Source: Bacteroidota bacterium
Lineage (GTDB): Bacteria > Bacteroidota > Bacteroidia > Bacteroidales > VadinHA17
Assembly (NCBI GenBank): GCA_016718875.1
Contig: JADKBL010000010.1
Location: forward strand, 1-64,000
DNA: 64,000 nucleotides
Direction: 5' to 3'
Shown: positions 31,335 through 39,496 of the stretch, in pieces
Position numbering within the stretch: position 1 is the stretch's first letter
Layout: the number at the start of each line of letters is the position of its first letter
The notes under the pieces: generated by a model
Seen by the model: only the letters and a program-made list of their open reading frames with translations
The model's database searches: none
Told to the model about the DNA's origin: nothing
Program-made: the position numbers and the translations under genes

Positions 31335-32591
31335 ATGAATTACATTTATTCAGCAGTAAGCAGCGAAAAGAAATTTTTTGGCAACTCCGATCCGGTTCAG
31401 CTTTCCGAAAAATATGGCACTCCGCTCTATGTTTATAATGAAAATATCCTTCGCAGCCGTTGCCGCGATCTGAAAGGACTTATTTCCTATTCAAATTTTA
31501 CTGTCAACTTCTCCCCAAAGGCAAACGGAAACCTTGAACTTCTGAAAATTGTGAGAAGCGAAGGCCTAAGGGTGGATGCCATGTCGCCGGGAGAAATATA
31601 TGTTAACAAGATGGCCGGTTTTAAACCCGAAGAAATTCTGTTCATCAGCAACAATGTCGGTGAAGATGAATTTCGCTATGCTATCAATGCCGGAGTGAAG
31701 ATCTCTGTAGATTCTGTATCGCAGCTGGAGATGTATGGTAAGATCAACCCGGGAGGAAAAATAGCATTCAGGGTGAATCCTGGTTTCGGCGCCGGACATC
31801 ATGAGAAGGTTACCACTGCAGGGCAAAACACAAAGTTCGGGATTGAAATGAGCAGCATTCCTGAAGTAAAAAGAATCTTAAAGGAATATAATCTTAAACT
31901 TATCGGCATAAACCAGCATATAGGTTCTCTTTTTATGGAAGGCGGGGCCTATCTGCAAAGTACCGGCAATATTCTTTCAATTGCCAAACAGTTTGAAGAT
32001 CTTGAGTTTATTGATCTTGGCGGAGGATTTGGCATACCATACAGAAAACAGGCAAATCAGGCCAGGCTCGATCTTAAAATATTGGGAAATAAACTCTCCG
32101 AGCTTATACATACATTCGTTTCAGAGTATGGCAAGACAATAGAATTCAAGATCGAACCGGGAAGATATATTGTAGCAGAATCAGGGATTCTTCTTGGAAA
32201 AGTTTATGCCACCAAAATGAATTACGATATAAAATATATTGGTACAGACCTTGGTTTTAACGTACTTGTACGACCGGTTATGTACGATTCACATCACGAC
32301 ATTGAAATTTACAGAAAAAACGGCACTCCCTCAATTAAAGAAGAAAGTGTCAGGATCGTAGGAAATATCTGCGAGACAGGTGATATAATTGCCAAAGACA
32401 GGATGCTCCCTGAAATATTTGAGGAAGACATCCTCGGAGTCCTCGACAGCGGAGCCTATGGCTATTCTATGAGTTCAAATTACAATAACCGCCTCCGTCC
32501 TGCAGAAGTACTTATACAGGCTGATGGGAATCCGAGACTCATCCGCAGGAGAGACACACTTGACGACATTGTCAGAAATTTTATAATCTGA
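31335..32591 (+). CDS. lysA: Diaminopimelate decarboxylase
   Basis: The 418-residue fold-type III PLP enzyme shows the LysA pattern. NFSPKANGN has the PLP lysine near residue 62, followed by VDAMSPGE, GGGFGIPY, EPGRYIVAESG, the active-site CETGD segment near residue 350 and the AYGYSMSSNYN motif near 380. It decarboxylates meso-diaminopimelate to L-lysine. Its gene is divergent from dapL and 23 bases upstream of the dapF homologue, so lysA and dapF probably share a transcript that ends at the hairpin near 33530. Confidence 0.95.
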   Translation: MNYIYSAVSSEKKFFGNSDPVQLSEKYGTPLYVYNENILRSRCRDLKGLISYSNFTVNFSPKANGNLELLKIVRSEGLRVDAMSPGEIYVNKMAGFKPEEILFISNNVGEDEFRYAINAGVKISVDSVSQLEMYGKINPGGKIAFRVNPGFGAGHHEKVTTAGQNTKFGIEMSSIPEVKRILKEYNLKLIGINQHIGSLFMEGGAYLQSTGNILSIAKQFEDLEFIDLGGGFGIPYRKQANQARLDLKILGNKLSELIHTFVSEYGKTIEFKIEPGRYIVAESGILLGKVYATKMNYDIKYIGTDLGFNVLVRPVMYDSHHDIEIYRKNGTPSIKEESVRIVGNICETGDIIAKDRMLPEIFEEDILGVLDSGAYGYSMSSNYNNRLRPAEVLIQADGNPRLIRRRDTLDDIVRNFII

Positions 32592-32614
32592 GAGTCTGCC
32601 CAATTCAAAAAATT

Positions 32615-33487
32615 ATGGAAAAAAACAGTTTTGTTAAGATGCACGGGCTTGGCAATGAATATATTGTCCTTGACAGCTCAAATATAGATTTTCAACTCAC
32701 AAAACAGGCTATAAAACGCATTTGTAATATACATTTCGGGATAGGCTCAGATGGTATTGTAATGAAAGTCCCGTCTGCAAAGGCTGACTTTGGATTCAGA
32801 GTCTATAATCCTGATGGTTCTGAAGCTGAAAAAAGCGGAAACGGATTACGTATTTTTTGCAAGTATCTCTTCGATTATGGCTTTGCCAATACCCGTAAAT
32901 TTTCTGTAGAAACACTGACTGATATTGTCTATGCAGACATCATTGAAGAAAAAGATGGGAAAGCAATGATGATACAGGTAGATATGGGAAAAGCTAAGTT
33001 TGTATCGCGTGATTTCCCTGTTAATTCAGACCTGCAGGAATTCATCGGACAAAAAATTATGGCCGGGGATAAAGAATTTGAGGTGAATTGTGTGTCAGTT
33101 GGCAATCCTCATTGTGTTGTCATAAAGGATGTTCTTGATGAGAAAGAGATCCGTAAATATGGTCCTTTGCTTGAAAACCACCCTATGTTTCCAAACCGCA
33201 TTAATGTCCAGTTTGCAAAAGTTCTTTCCGACCATGATGCTCAGATCCTTATCTGGGAGCGTGGAGCCGGCTTCACACTGGCATCAGGCAGTTCATCATG
33301 TGCTGCATCGAGTGTCCTGGTAAAGAAAGGACTTATAAAAGGTGACCTTACAATGCATATGCAGGGAGGCACCCTGAAAATAGATATTGATAAGGAGTGG
33401 AATATCCGTATGACCGGAGAAGTGAGGGAAATAGCAAAAGGAATTCTTGGAAATGAGCTTATTGAAGACCTCAACTTAGCTTTCTGA
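32615..33487 (+). CDS. dapF: Diaminopimelate epimerase family protein with Ser/Ser in place of the catalytic Cys pair
   Basis: The 290-residue protein follows DapF along its length: KMHGLGNEYIVLD, NPDGSEAEKSGNG, VGNPHCVV, NRINVQF and WERGAG. DapF normally uses two cysteines, in CGNG and ACG(S/T)GACA. Here both positions are serine: Ser74 (codon at 32834) and Ser224 (codon at 33284, in LASGSSSCAAS). The residues that bind both carboxyls look conserved. The lysA neighbour and the dapL route demand an LL-to-meso epimerase, so a DapF role is the default. The missing thiols leave open a slower epimerase, a different racemase or another base mechanism. I recall serine-bearing DapF-annotated proteins elsewhere but cannot check this. 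Confidence 0.82.
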   Translation: MEKNSFVKMHGLGNEYIVLDSSNIDFQLTKQAIKRICNIHFGIGSDGIVMKVPSAKADFGFRVYNPDGSEAEKSGNGLRIFCKYLFDYGFANTRKFSVETLTDIVYADIIEEKDGKAMMIQVDMGKAKFVSRDFPVNSDLQEFIGQKIMAGDKEFEVNCVSVGNPHCVVIKDVLDEKEIRKYGPLLENHPMFPNRINVQFAKVLSDHDAQILIWERGAGFTLASGSSSCAASSVLVKKGLIKGDLTMHMQGGTLKIDIDKEWNIRMTGEVREIAKGILGNELIEDLNLAF

Positions 33488-33516
33488 ATAGCATAATTTA
33501 TTTAACTAACTTATAT

Positions 33517-33550
33517 AAGGGATATGCTGCTGCATGTCCCTTTTTCTTTT
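33517..33550 (+). terminator. Intrinsic terminator after lysA-dapF
   Basis: An 11-base stem with one mismatch (AAGGGATATGC and GCATGTCCCTT, loop TGCT) is followed by a T-rich tract. It lies 30 bases after the dapF stop and before the TetR gene. Confidence 0.75.
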
Positions 33551-33601
33551 TAAAGAATTTAAAAATAATATTACTTTTTATACTTTTTTATACTTATTTA
33601 G

Positions 33602-33609
33602 TATTTTTG
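33602..33609 (+). promoter_or_regulatory. Possible -7 box for the TetR operon
   Basis: TATTTTTG matches TAnnTTTG, 36 bases before the TetR start. The surrounding TATACTT(T) repeats (33578-33633) contain near-symmetric AT-rich sequence that could hold a TetR operator, but I see no clean palindrome. Confidence 0.35.
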
Positions 33610-33644
33610 TAGTGTTTTCGTATACTTTGGTATTTTTACAATAA

Positions 33645-34232
33645 ATGAAAAATCTGACTAAAACAAAAAAATATACAGCAATACTCGATGCTGCAAAAGT
33701 GTTATTTTGGAAGTATGGTTACCGGCGGGTTACAATTGATGAAATCTGCAGTGAGGCAAAAACGAGTAAAATGACTTTTTACAAGTACTTCCCGAATAAA
33801 CTGGAAGTAGCAAGAGCAGTTTTTGATAAAGTTACTGAAGACGGATTGATAAGATTCAGAGAGATACTTACAGAAAACTCGACTCCTTCAGTTAAGATGA
33901 AAAATATTCTTCAGTTAAAACTTGAAGGGACAAATAACATAAGCAATGAATTTTTGAATGACTTCTATAATAACCCCGAACTTGGTCTGGCCCCGTATAT
34001 TGAAGCAAAAACGAAAATTTTATGGAAGGAAACACTGGAACTCTTCAGGGGAGGACAAAAAGATGGTTGGATTAGAGCTGATATGAATGTGGAATTCATG
34101 TTCAGTTTCATGCAGAGATCAGCCTCACTTCTTACCGATACTGAGGTACTTAAACTTTTTAACTCGCCCCAGGACCTGATAATGGAACTGGCCAATATGT
34201 TTGTTTACGGGATATCACCACTTGAAAAATAA
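33645..34232 (+). CDS. TetR/AcrR family transcriptional regulator
   Basis: The 195-residue protein begins with a TetR-type helix-turn-helix: an ILDAAKVLFWKYGY helix, VTIDEICSEA, then the recognition segment KTSKMTFYKYFPNK near residues 35-55. The C-terminal two thirds form a helical ligand-binding domain without recognisable ligand residues. TetR proteins usually repress the adjacent operon and are released by a small ligand. The stop codon is one base from the start of the barrel gene that follows, so it is probably the first gene of the 33645-39327 operon and regulates it. Confidence 0.9.
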   Translation: MKNLTKTKKYTAILDAAKVLFWKYGYRRVTIDEICSEAKTSKMTFYKYFPNKLEVARAVFDKVTEDGLIRFREILTENSTPSVKMKNILQLKLEGTNNISNEFLNDFYNNPELGLAPYIEAKTKILWKETLELFRGGQKDGWIRADMNVEFMFSFMQRSASLLTDTEVLKLFNSPQDLIMELANMFVYGISPLEK

Positions 34233-34233
34233 A

Positions 34234-35376
34234 ATGCTAAAATCCATATTTTATATTGCTCTGTTATTGATGAATCCTTTGGCTGTTAACTCCCTGGCAC
34301 AGGATAGTCTGAGCTTTAAAGGGCAGGCCTCGGCATGGATGCTTTATAATGGAAATAACGATTTGCCTGTTTACACTGGAGTCAGGTATATTCCACAAAT
34401 TAATTATGAAATAGCACTCAAGAACAATAATAGTATTGATTTTGAGGCATCCTTAAATATAAATGGAAGTGCGGGGATAAATCCCTTTGACTCATTGCAT
34501 ACCTCAGGCACGATTAAGCCATACAGGTTCTGGGCAAGGTATTCAACAAAACAGTTTGAACTGCGGGCCGGACTCCAGAAACTAAATTTCGGGTCGGCAT
34601 TAATGATGCGCCCCCTTATGTGGTTCGATGAAGTTGATCCCCGCGACCCGCTTAAACTTACCGACGGTGTATGGGGAATTCTTGGAAGATACTATTTTCT
34701 TAACAATGCGAACATCTGGTTCTGGGGCCTATATGGAAACAATGACCCAAGAGGATGGGAGTTTGCCGGAACTAAAAGTAACTACCCTGAGCTGGGTGGA
34801 AGGATACAGGTTCCTGTACCAAAAGGCGAAGCCGCCTTATCTTATAATTACCGTATTGCAGATACGCGAAATTCCGGACTGCCAATACCTCAATACAATA
34901 TTGTAAATGAAAACAGGGTCGGCTTTGATATTAAACTCGATATGGTAACCGGTTTATGGTTTGAGGGATCGTGGGTAAATAAGAATAAAGACCTTGGAAC
35001 TTACACGAATCAGGAAATCTTCAACGCCGGCATTGACTATACCTTTGGTCTTGGAAATGGATTATATATTGCTTATGAACAGCTTCTTGCGGTTTATGAT
35101 GAAGATGCCTTCCGGTTTAAAAACACAAACTCATTTTCATTGTTTACAATATCCTATCCCGTCGGGCTTTTTGACAATATTAGCGGAATTGTTTACTATG
35201 ACTGGAAAAACAACAAAACATATAATTTTATAAACTGGCAGAAGCAGTTCAATAACCTCTCTCTCTTTCTGATTGGATTCTGGAATCCTAACATCTACAA
35301 AATACCTCTGCAGGGAGAAGGAGAGAATCTGTTTGCCGGTAGAGGAATTCAGATAATGCTGGTATTGAATCATTAA
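34234..35376 (+). CDS. Outer membrane beta-barrel protein of the ABC/LolA-like operon
   Basis: The ATG at 34234, directly after the TetR stop, gives a clean signal peptide (MLKSIFYIALLLMNPLAVNSLAQ spans residues 1-23); an upstream ATG at 34201 would hide it inside TetR. The mature protein of about 357 residues has many short alternating strands (for example FWARYSTKQFELRAGLQKL, NIWFWGLYGNNDP, NGLYIAYEQLLAVYD) and ends in a strand (GIQIMLVLNH), consistent with a monomeric beta-barrel of porin or export type. I cannot name a family. Together with the ATPase, two permeases and LolA-like carrier it probably completes an envelope-spanning route. Confidence 0.75.
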   Translation: MLKSIFYIALLLMNPLAVNSLAQDSLSFKGQASAWMLYNGNNDLPVYTGVRYIPQINYEIALKNNNSIDFEASLNINGSAGINPFDSLHTSGTIKPYRFWARYSTKQFELRAGLQKLNFGSALMMRPLMWFDEVDPRDPLKLTDGVWGILGRYYFLNNANIWFWGLYGNNDPRGWEFAGTKSNYPELGGRIQVPVPKGEAALSYNYRIADTRNSGLPIPQYNIVNENRVGFDIKLDMVTGLWFEGSWVNKNKDLGTYTNQEIFNAGIDYTFGLGNGLYIAYEQLLAVYDEDAFRFKNTNSFSLFTISYPVGLFDNISGIVYYDWKNNKTYNFINWQKQFNNLSLFLIGFWNPNIYKIPLQGEGENLFAGRGIQIMLVLNH

Positions 35377-35386
35377 TAAAACTAAT

Positions 35387-36094
35387 ATGGAAAATTCTTC
35401 AATAATCAAAACTGAAAATCTTATAAAACGGTTTCCCGTTGGCAAAACTGATTTTACAGCACTCAATGGAATAAATTTAACAATGGGAACAGGCGAATTT
35501 GCCGGCCTCGTAGGACCCAGCGGATCGGGCAAAACAACTCTTCTGAATATAATTGGCTCGCTTGATACACCTTCGGAGGGAACAGCTTATGTGCTGGGGA
35601 AGTCGATCTCCCTGTTGACACATGCACAATCGGCAAAACTCCGTAATCATCATATCGGCTTCATATTTCAGACATATAATTTACTTCCTGTATATACTGT
35701 TTATGAAAATGTGGAATTTGCATTACTCCTCCAGAAAATGACGGGCGCAGACAGAAAAAAGGCAGTGATGGATGCACTGGAATGGGTAGGACTAACTGAT
35801 AAGATTTATTCTAAACCTTCAATGTTGTCAGGAGGGGAATGCCAGCGTGTTGCAATCGCCCGTTCGATGGTAAAAAGACCTGAGATAGTTCTTGCTGATG
35901 AACCAACAGCAAATCTCGATTCAAAAAACTCTCATCATATTCTCCAGACTATGAAAGTACTTAACCGGGAGCTTAAGACAACCTTCATTTTTGCGACGCA
36001 CGATGAAAAGGTAATGAAATATCTCGACCGCATTATCTCTTTGGATGATGGTAAGGTAGTGAAGGATGAAATTTTAACTGCTGAAAAATATTAA
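35387..36094 (+). CDS. ABC transporter ATP-binding protein (LolD/MacB type)
   Basis: The 235-residue ATPase has Walker A (GPSGSGKTTLLN) near residue 45, a Q-loop (IFQTYNLLP), the signature LSGGECQRVAIARS, Walker B (IVLADEPTANLDS) and the H-loop ATHD. Spacing and sequence are those of the LolD/MacB/FtsE-like group that pairs with FtsX-type permeases and works by mechanotransmission rather than by moving substrate through the membrane. It starts 10 bases after the barrel gene and ends 4 bases before the first permease. Confidence 0.93.
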   Translation: MENSSIIKTENLIKRFPVGKTDFTALNGINLTMGTGEFAGLVGPSGSGKTTLLNIIGSLDTPSEGTAYVLGKSISLLTHAQSAKLRNHHIGFIFQTYNLLPVYTVYENVEFALLLQKMTGADRKKAVMDALEWVGLTDKIYSKPSMLSGGECQRVAIARSMVKRPEIVLADEPTANLDSKNSHHILQTMKVLNRELKTTFIFATHDEKVMKYLDRIISLDDGKVVKDEILTAEKY

Positions 36095-36098
36095 TAAC

Positions 36099-37265
36099 AT
36101 GTTAGCGTTCAAATTAGCATTTAAAAACCTTATGGGTGCCGGATTGCGGACATGGCTCAATGTTGCGGTACTCTCTTTTGCCTTTGTTGTTATAATATTC
36201 TATAATGGCATGCTTGATGGCTGGAACCGGCAGGGCAGAAATGACACAATTGCCTGGGTGACAGGTGCAGGTCAGTTCTGGCATCCCGGGTTTGACCGTT
36301 TTGATCCTTATACTTTTCAGGATTCGCACAATCTATTATCGCCGGAGATTGTATCGGAGGTAGAGAAAAAAAATCTTTCCCCGGTTCTTGTTTCCCAGGC
36401 TACAGCTTTTCCGCAGGGCAGATCCTTAGGTGTAATCCTGAAAGGGATAGATCCGGAACAGACAATTCTCTCTCTTCCCTCCAGTGCCTTAAAAGATGAA
36501 ATAAATCAGGATAATGCTATAGTCGGAAAAAGATTTGCTGAGTCAGCAAACCTGAAAAAAGGAGATAAACTGTTGATACGATGGCGTGACAAAAACGGAA
36601 CTTTTGATGCCCGTGAAGTGAATATAGCTGAGATTTTTAATTGCGATGTTCCTGAGGCCGACAACGGACAAGTTTATCTGTCAATCAATAATCTTCAGAA
36701 AATGATGGGAATGCAGAACGAAGCTTCCTATCTTGTTGCGGGAGAAAACAATCCAGTAAAAAATCCGGATAACTGGATCTTCAGGGATCTGTCATTTCTT
36801 TTAGCTGATTTTGATAAACTTATCCTTTCAAAAAGAGTTGGGGCAAGCATTATGCAGGTATTCCTCCTGCTAATAGCGCTGATTGCTATATTTGATACTC
36901 AGGTCCTGTCAATTTTCCGCAGGCAAAAAGAAATAGGTACTTATATTGCTCTTGGGATGACCCGTATTCAGGTTGTTGGAATTTTTACAGTTGAAGGCGG
37001 CACTCACAGTATCCTTGCAACTCTGCTCGGCGCTTTATATGGAATTCCTCTGCTCCTTCTTATAAACAAGACAGGTATCAGCTTTGGTATTGGACAGAAT
37101 ATGAACATAACTCTTGCCGATACTATTTACCCATATTATAGTCTGAAGTTGATTATTTCAACAATTCTGCTAGTTATTCTGTCTGCTACAATTGTAAGCT
37201 ACCTGCCTTCAAGAAAAATCGCGAAAATGAAACCAACTGATGCATTAAAAGGAAAACTGCAATGA
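36099..37265 (+). CDS. FtsX/MacB-type ABC permease (first)
   Basis: The 388-residue protein has the MacB/LolC layout: one N-terminal helix (LNVAVLSFAFVVIIFYN), a large periplasmic domain of about 200 residues, then three C-terminal helices beginning ASIMQVFLLLIALIAIF with the coupling segment RRQKEIGTYIALGMTR. The second-last residues (LKGK) overlap the start of the next permease by four bases. It would form a heterodimer with the next protein and be driven by the ATPase encoded just upstream. Substrate unknown; lipid or lipoprotein is likely from the LolA-like gene. Confidence 0.9.
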   Translation: MLAFKLAFKNLMGAGLRTWLNVAVLSFAFVVIIFYNGMLDGWNRQGRNDTIAWVTGAGQFWHPGFDRFDPYTFQDSHNLLSPEIVSEVEKKNLSPVLVSQATAFPQGRSLGVILKGIDPEQTILSLPSSALKDEINQDNAIVGKRFAESANLKKGDKLLIRWRDKNGTFDAREVNIAEIFNCDVPEADNGQVYLSINNLQKMMGMQNEASYLVAGENNPVKNPDNWIFRDLSFLLADFDKLILSKRVGASIMQVFLLLIALIAIFDTQVLSIFRRQKEIGTYIALGMTRIQVVGIFTVEGGTHSILATLLGALYGIPLLLLINKTGISFGIGQNMNITLADTIYPYYSLKLIISTILLVILSATIVSYLPSRKIAKMKPTDALKGKLQ

Positions 37266-38536
37266 TAAAATTTATTTTAAAAGGTATTCTCCGCGATAGA
37301 AGCAGGAGTCTGCTGCCAGTAATTGTTGTTGCTGCAGGGGTATTTCTAACTGTATTTCTTAGTAGCTATCTGAGCGGTGTATTCAGTGATATGATTGATT
37401 TAAGTGCAAGATTCACAACCGGCCATGTAAAAATTATGACCAGGGCTTACGCTGAAAACCAGGAACAGATGCCAAACGATCTGGCATTATTTAATGTCAG
37501 CGCTCTGAAAAGTGAACTGATATCAGAATACCCTGATATGGAATGGGTTGAAAGAATTCATTTTGGAGGACTCCTTGATGTTCCTGACGAAAATGGTGAA
37601 ACAAGAGGTCAGGGTCCGGCTGCAGGAACGGCAATTGACCTTCTCTCCTCCGGATCATCTGAACCTGAGAGAATGAATGTCAGGAAATCATTGGTAAAGG
37701 GATCTTTGCCTGCAAATAGAGGAGAAGCACTTATCAGCGACGATTTTGCTGAAAAATTTGATGTATCTGTTGGCAACGAAATCACACTTTTTGGTTCGAC
37801 AATGAATGGCAGTATGATGTTCAAGACCTTCGTAGTTTCGGGGACTCTGAGGTTTGGGAATGCATTTCTCGACAGGGGCGCTGTTTTCATTGATATTCTT
37901 GATGCACAGGAAGCACTGGATATGAATGATGCATCAGGCGAAATTCTTGGATATTTCAACGATAGAGAATATAATGATCTGAAAGCGCTTTCTGTTAAGG
38001 AGAAATTCAATGCGAAGTACAGTTCCATAACCGATGAATTTTCTCCGGAGATGCTGCGTCTTGTTGATCAGAATGATATGGGTCAGTACCTCATGATGTC
38101 AGAAAATGTTGGTTCAATAATGATAATTATTTTTGTCCTTGCCATGTCGGTCGTTTTGTGGAACACGGGCCTGCTGGGCGGGTTGAGAAGATACAGTGAA
38201 TATGGTATCAGACTCGCCCTGGGGGAGGAGAAAAAACATATCTATGGGACAACAATACTTGAGGCTGTTCTTATCGGAATAATAGGCTCTCTGGTAGGTA
38301 CAGCTCTTGGTCTGGGCGGGGCATGGTATCTGCAGACCTATGGTCTCAATCTTGGAAGTGTGACACAGAATATGGGTATGATGATTCCGACTGTGCTGAG
38401 GGCCAAAATATCCCCTGCACTGTTTTATATAGGGTTTTTTCCCGGAGTTATTGCAACTGTTTTGGGAAATGCCCTGGCCGGACTGGCAATCTATAAACGA
38501 AAAACCTCCCGGCTGTTTAAAGAACTTGAAGTTTAA
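37262..38536 (+). CDS. FtsX/MacB-type ABC permease (second)
   Basis: The 424-residue protein has the same arrangement as its neighbour: an N-terminal helix (LLPVIVVAAGVFLTVFLSSYL), a periplasmic domain of about 230 residues and three C-terminal helices (IMIIIFVLAMSVVLW onward) with a YSEYGIRLALGEEKKH coupling segment. The start overlaps the first permease stop by four bases (ATGA), indicating translational coupling. Two different permeases with one ATPase resemble the LolCDE arrangement. Confidence 0.9.
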   Translation: MIKFILKGILRDRSRSLLPVIVVAAGVFLTVFLSSYLSGVFSDMIDLSARFTTGHVKIMTRAYAENQEQMPNDLALFNVSALKSELISEYPDMEWVERIHFGGLLDVPDENGETRGQGPAAGTAIDLLSSGSSEPERMNVRKSLVKGSLPANRGEALISDDFAEKFDVSVGNEITLFGSTMNGSMMFKTFVVSGTLRFGNAFLDRGAVFIDILDAQEALDMNDASGEILGYFNDREYNDLKALSVKEKFNAKYSSITDEFSPEMLRLVDQNDMGQYLMMSENVGSIMIIIFVLAMSVVLWNTGLLGGLRRYSEYGIRLALGEEKKHIYGTTILEAVLIGIIGSLVGTALGLGGAWYLQTYGLNLGSVTQNMGMMIPTVLRAKISPALFYIGFFPGVIATVLGNALAGLAIYKRKTSRLFKELEV

Positions 38537-38592
38537 TTATAGAATATTTTTAAATATTATTCGAAATGTGAGTTTATAAATAATCCGCTAAT

Positions 38593-39327
38593 ATGAAACT
38601 ACTTATAATATTGATTACAGCAACTTTTTCACTTTTTGCATTTACTTCCCCTGATGCCATGGAAATTCTCGACAAAGTTGACAGGAACATGTCATCCAGA
38701 AACAGAATCTTCGAATCTGAAATGATAATACATGGTCGCCGGACAAGCAGAAACATTACATCAGTAACCTATTCAGAAGGCAACAAACAATCATTCACAG
38801 AATATCTGTCCCCTGCCAGGGAACTTGGTACAAAAATGCTTAAGCTTGGTAATCAGCTTTGGATTTATTCTCCTTCAACCGACAGAATAATACAGATTTC
38901 AGGGCATATGCTTAGGCAGTCTGTAATGGGTTCCGATCTGTCTTATGAAGATATGATGGATGACCGTAAACTAACAGAGATCTACTCCGCCGAACTAACG
39001 GATAATGAAATAATTGATAACAGGAATACATACGTTCTTGTATTGACTACAAAGGTCGAGGATGCTACATATTTTAAACAGAAAATCTGGGTCGACACTG
39101 AAAGATATGTGCCATTGAAACAGGAAATGTTCGCGAAAAGCGGTCAGTTACTAAAGCGGACCTCGCTTTCTGAGGTAAAACTAATACAGGGAAAATGGTT
39201 TCCAACGAGGATAATTTACAAAGATGTACTCAAAGACGGTGAAGGAACAGAATTTACAATGACTAGTATAAAATTTGACCAGAATATTCCTGATTACATA
39301 TTCACAAAAGCAGCACTAAAAAAATAA
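38593..39327 (+). CDS. LolA-like outer membrane lipoprotein-sorting family protein
   Basis: The 244-residue exported protein (signal peptide MKLLIILITATFSLFAF) matches the outer-membrane lipoprotein-sorting family related to LolA. Features are ILDKVDRNM near the start, repeated strands such as LWIYSPSTDRIIQISG, the family motif GSDLSYEDMM near residue 117 and KIWVDTERYVPLK. Such proteins have a half-barrel that carries lipid across the periplasm. Its position 56 bases after the permeases makes it the likely periplasmic carrier between the FtsX-type complex and the barrel encoded at 34234. Confidence 0.88.
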   Translation: MKLLIILITATFSLFAFTSPDAMEILDKVDRNMSSRNRIFESEMIIHGRRTSRNITSVTYSEGNKQSFTEYLSPARELGTKMLKLGNQLWIYSPSTDRIIQISGHMLRQSVMGSDLSYEDMMDDRKLTEIYSAELTDNEIIDNRNTYVLVLTTKVEDATYFKQKIWVDTERYVPLKQEMFAKSGQLLKRTSLSEVKLIQGKWFPTRIIYKDVLKDGEGTEFTMTSIKFDQNIPDYIFTKAALKK

Positions 39328-39380
39328 AAGTTTATAAGGATTACCTGCTTTGTGCTCACAAATGAAAAAAACTACAATAT

Positions 39381-39485
39381 TTATCTGATCTTATTTTTAC
39401 GATTTCTAATCAGCTCATTTATCAATATTACCAGAGCAATAATTAAAATAACCAAATATGCCACGATTCCTGCTATTGCTCTCAT
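39381..39485 (-). CDS. 34-residue single-helix membrane protein
   Basis: A short minus-strand reading frame starts at the ATG ending at 39485 and stops at 39381. It encodes a hydrophobic helix of about 22 residues (IAGIVAYLVILIIALVILI) followed by a basic tail (RNRKNKIR), a positive-inside single-span protein. It begins 11 bases after the stop of the glycosyltransferase-phosphatase gene on the same strand. Composition and placement suggest a real small gene, but length alone gives little support. Confidence 0.45.
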   Translation of the reverse strand: MRAIAGIVAYLVILIIALVILINELIRNRKNKIR

Positions 39486-39496
39486 TTATTATTTTT

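Noticed and set aside
34201..34233. Upstream start for the barrel gene at 34201
   Set aside because: It lies inside the TetR coding sequence and would bury the signal peptide; the ATG at 34234 fits better.
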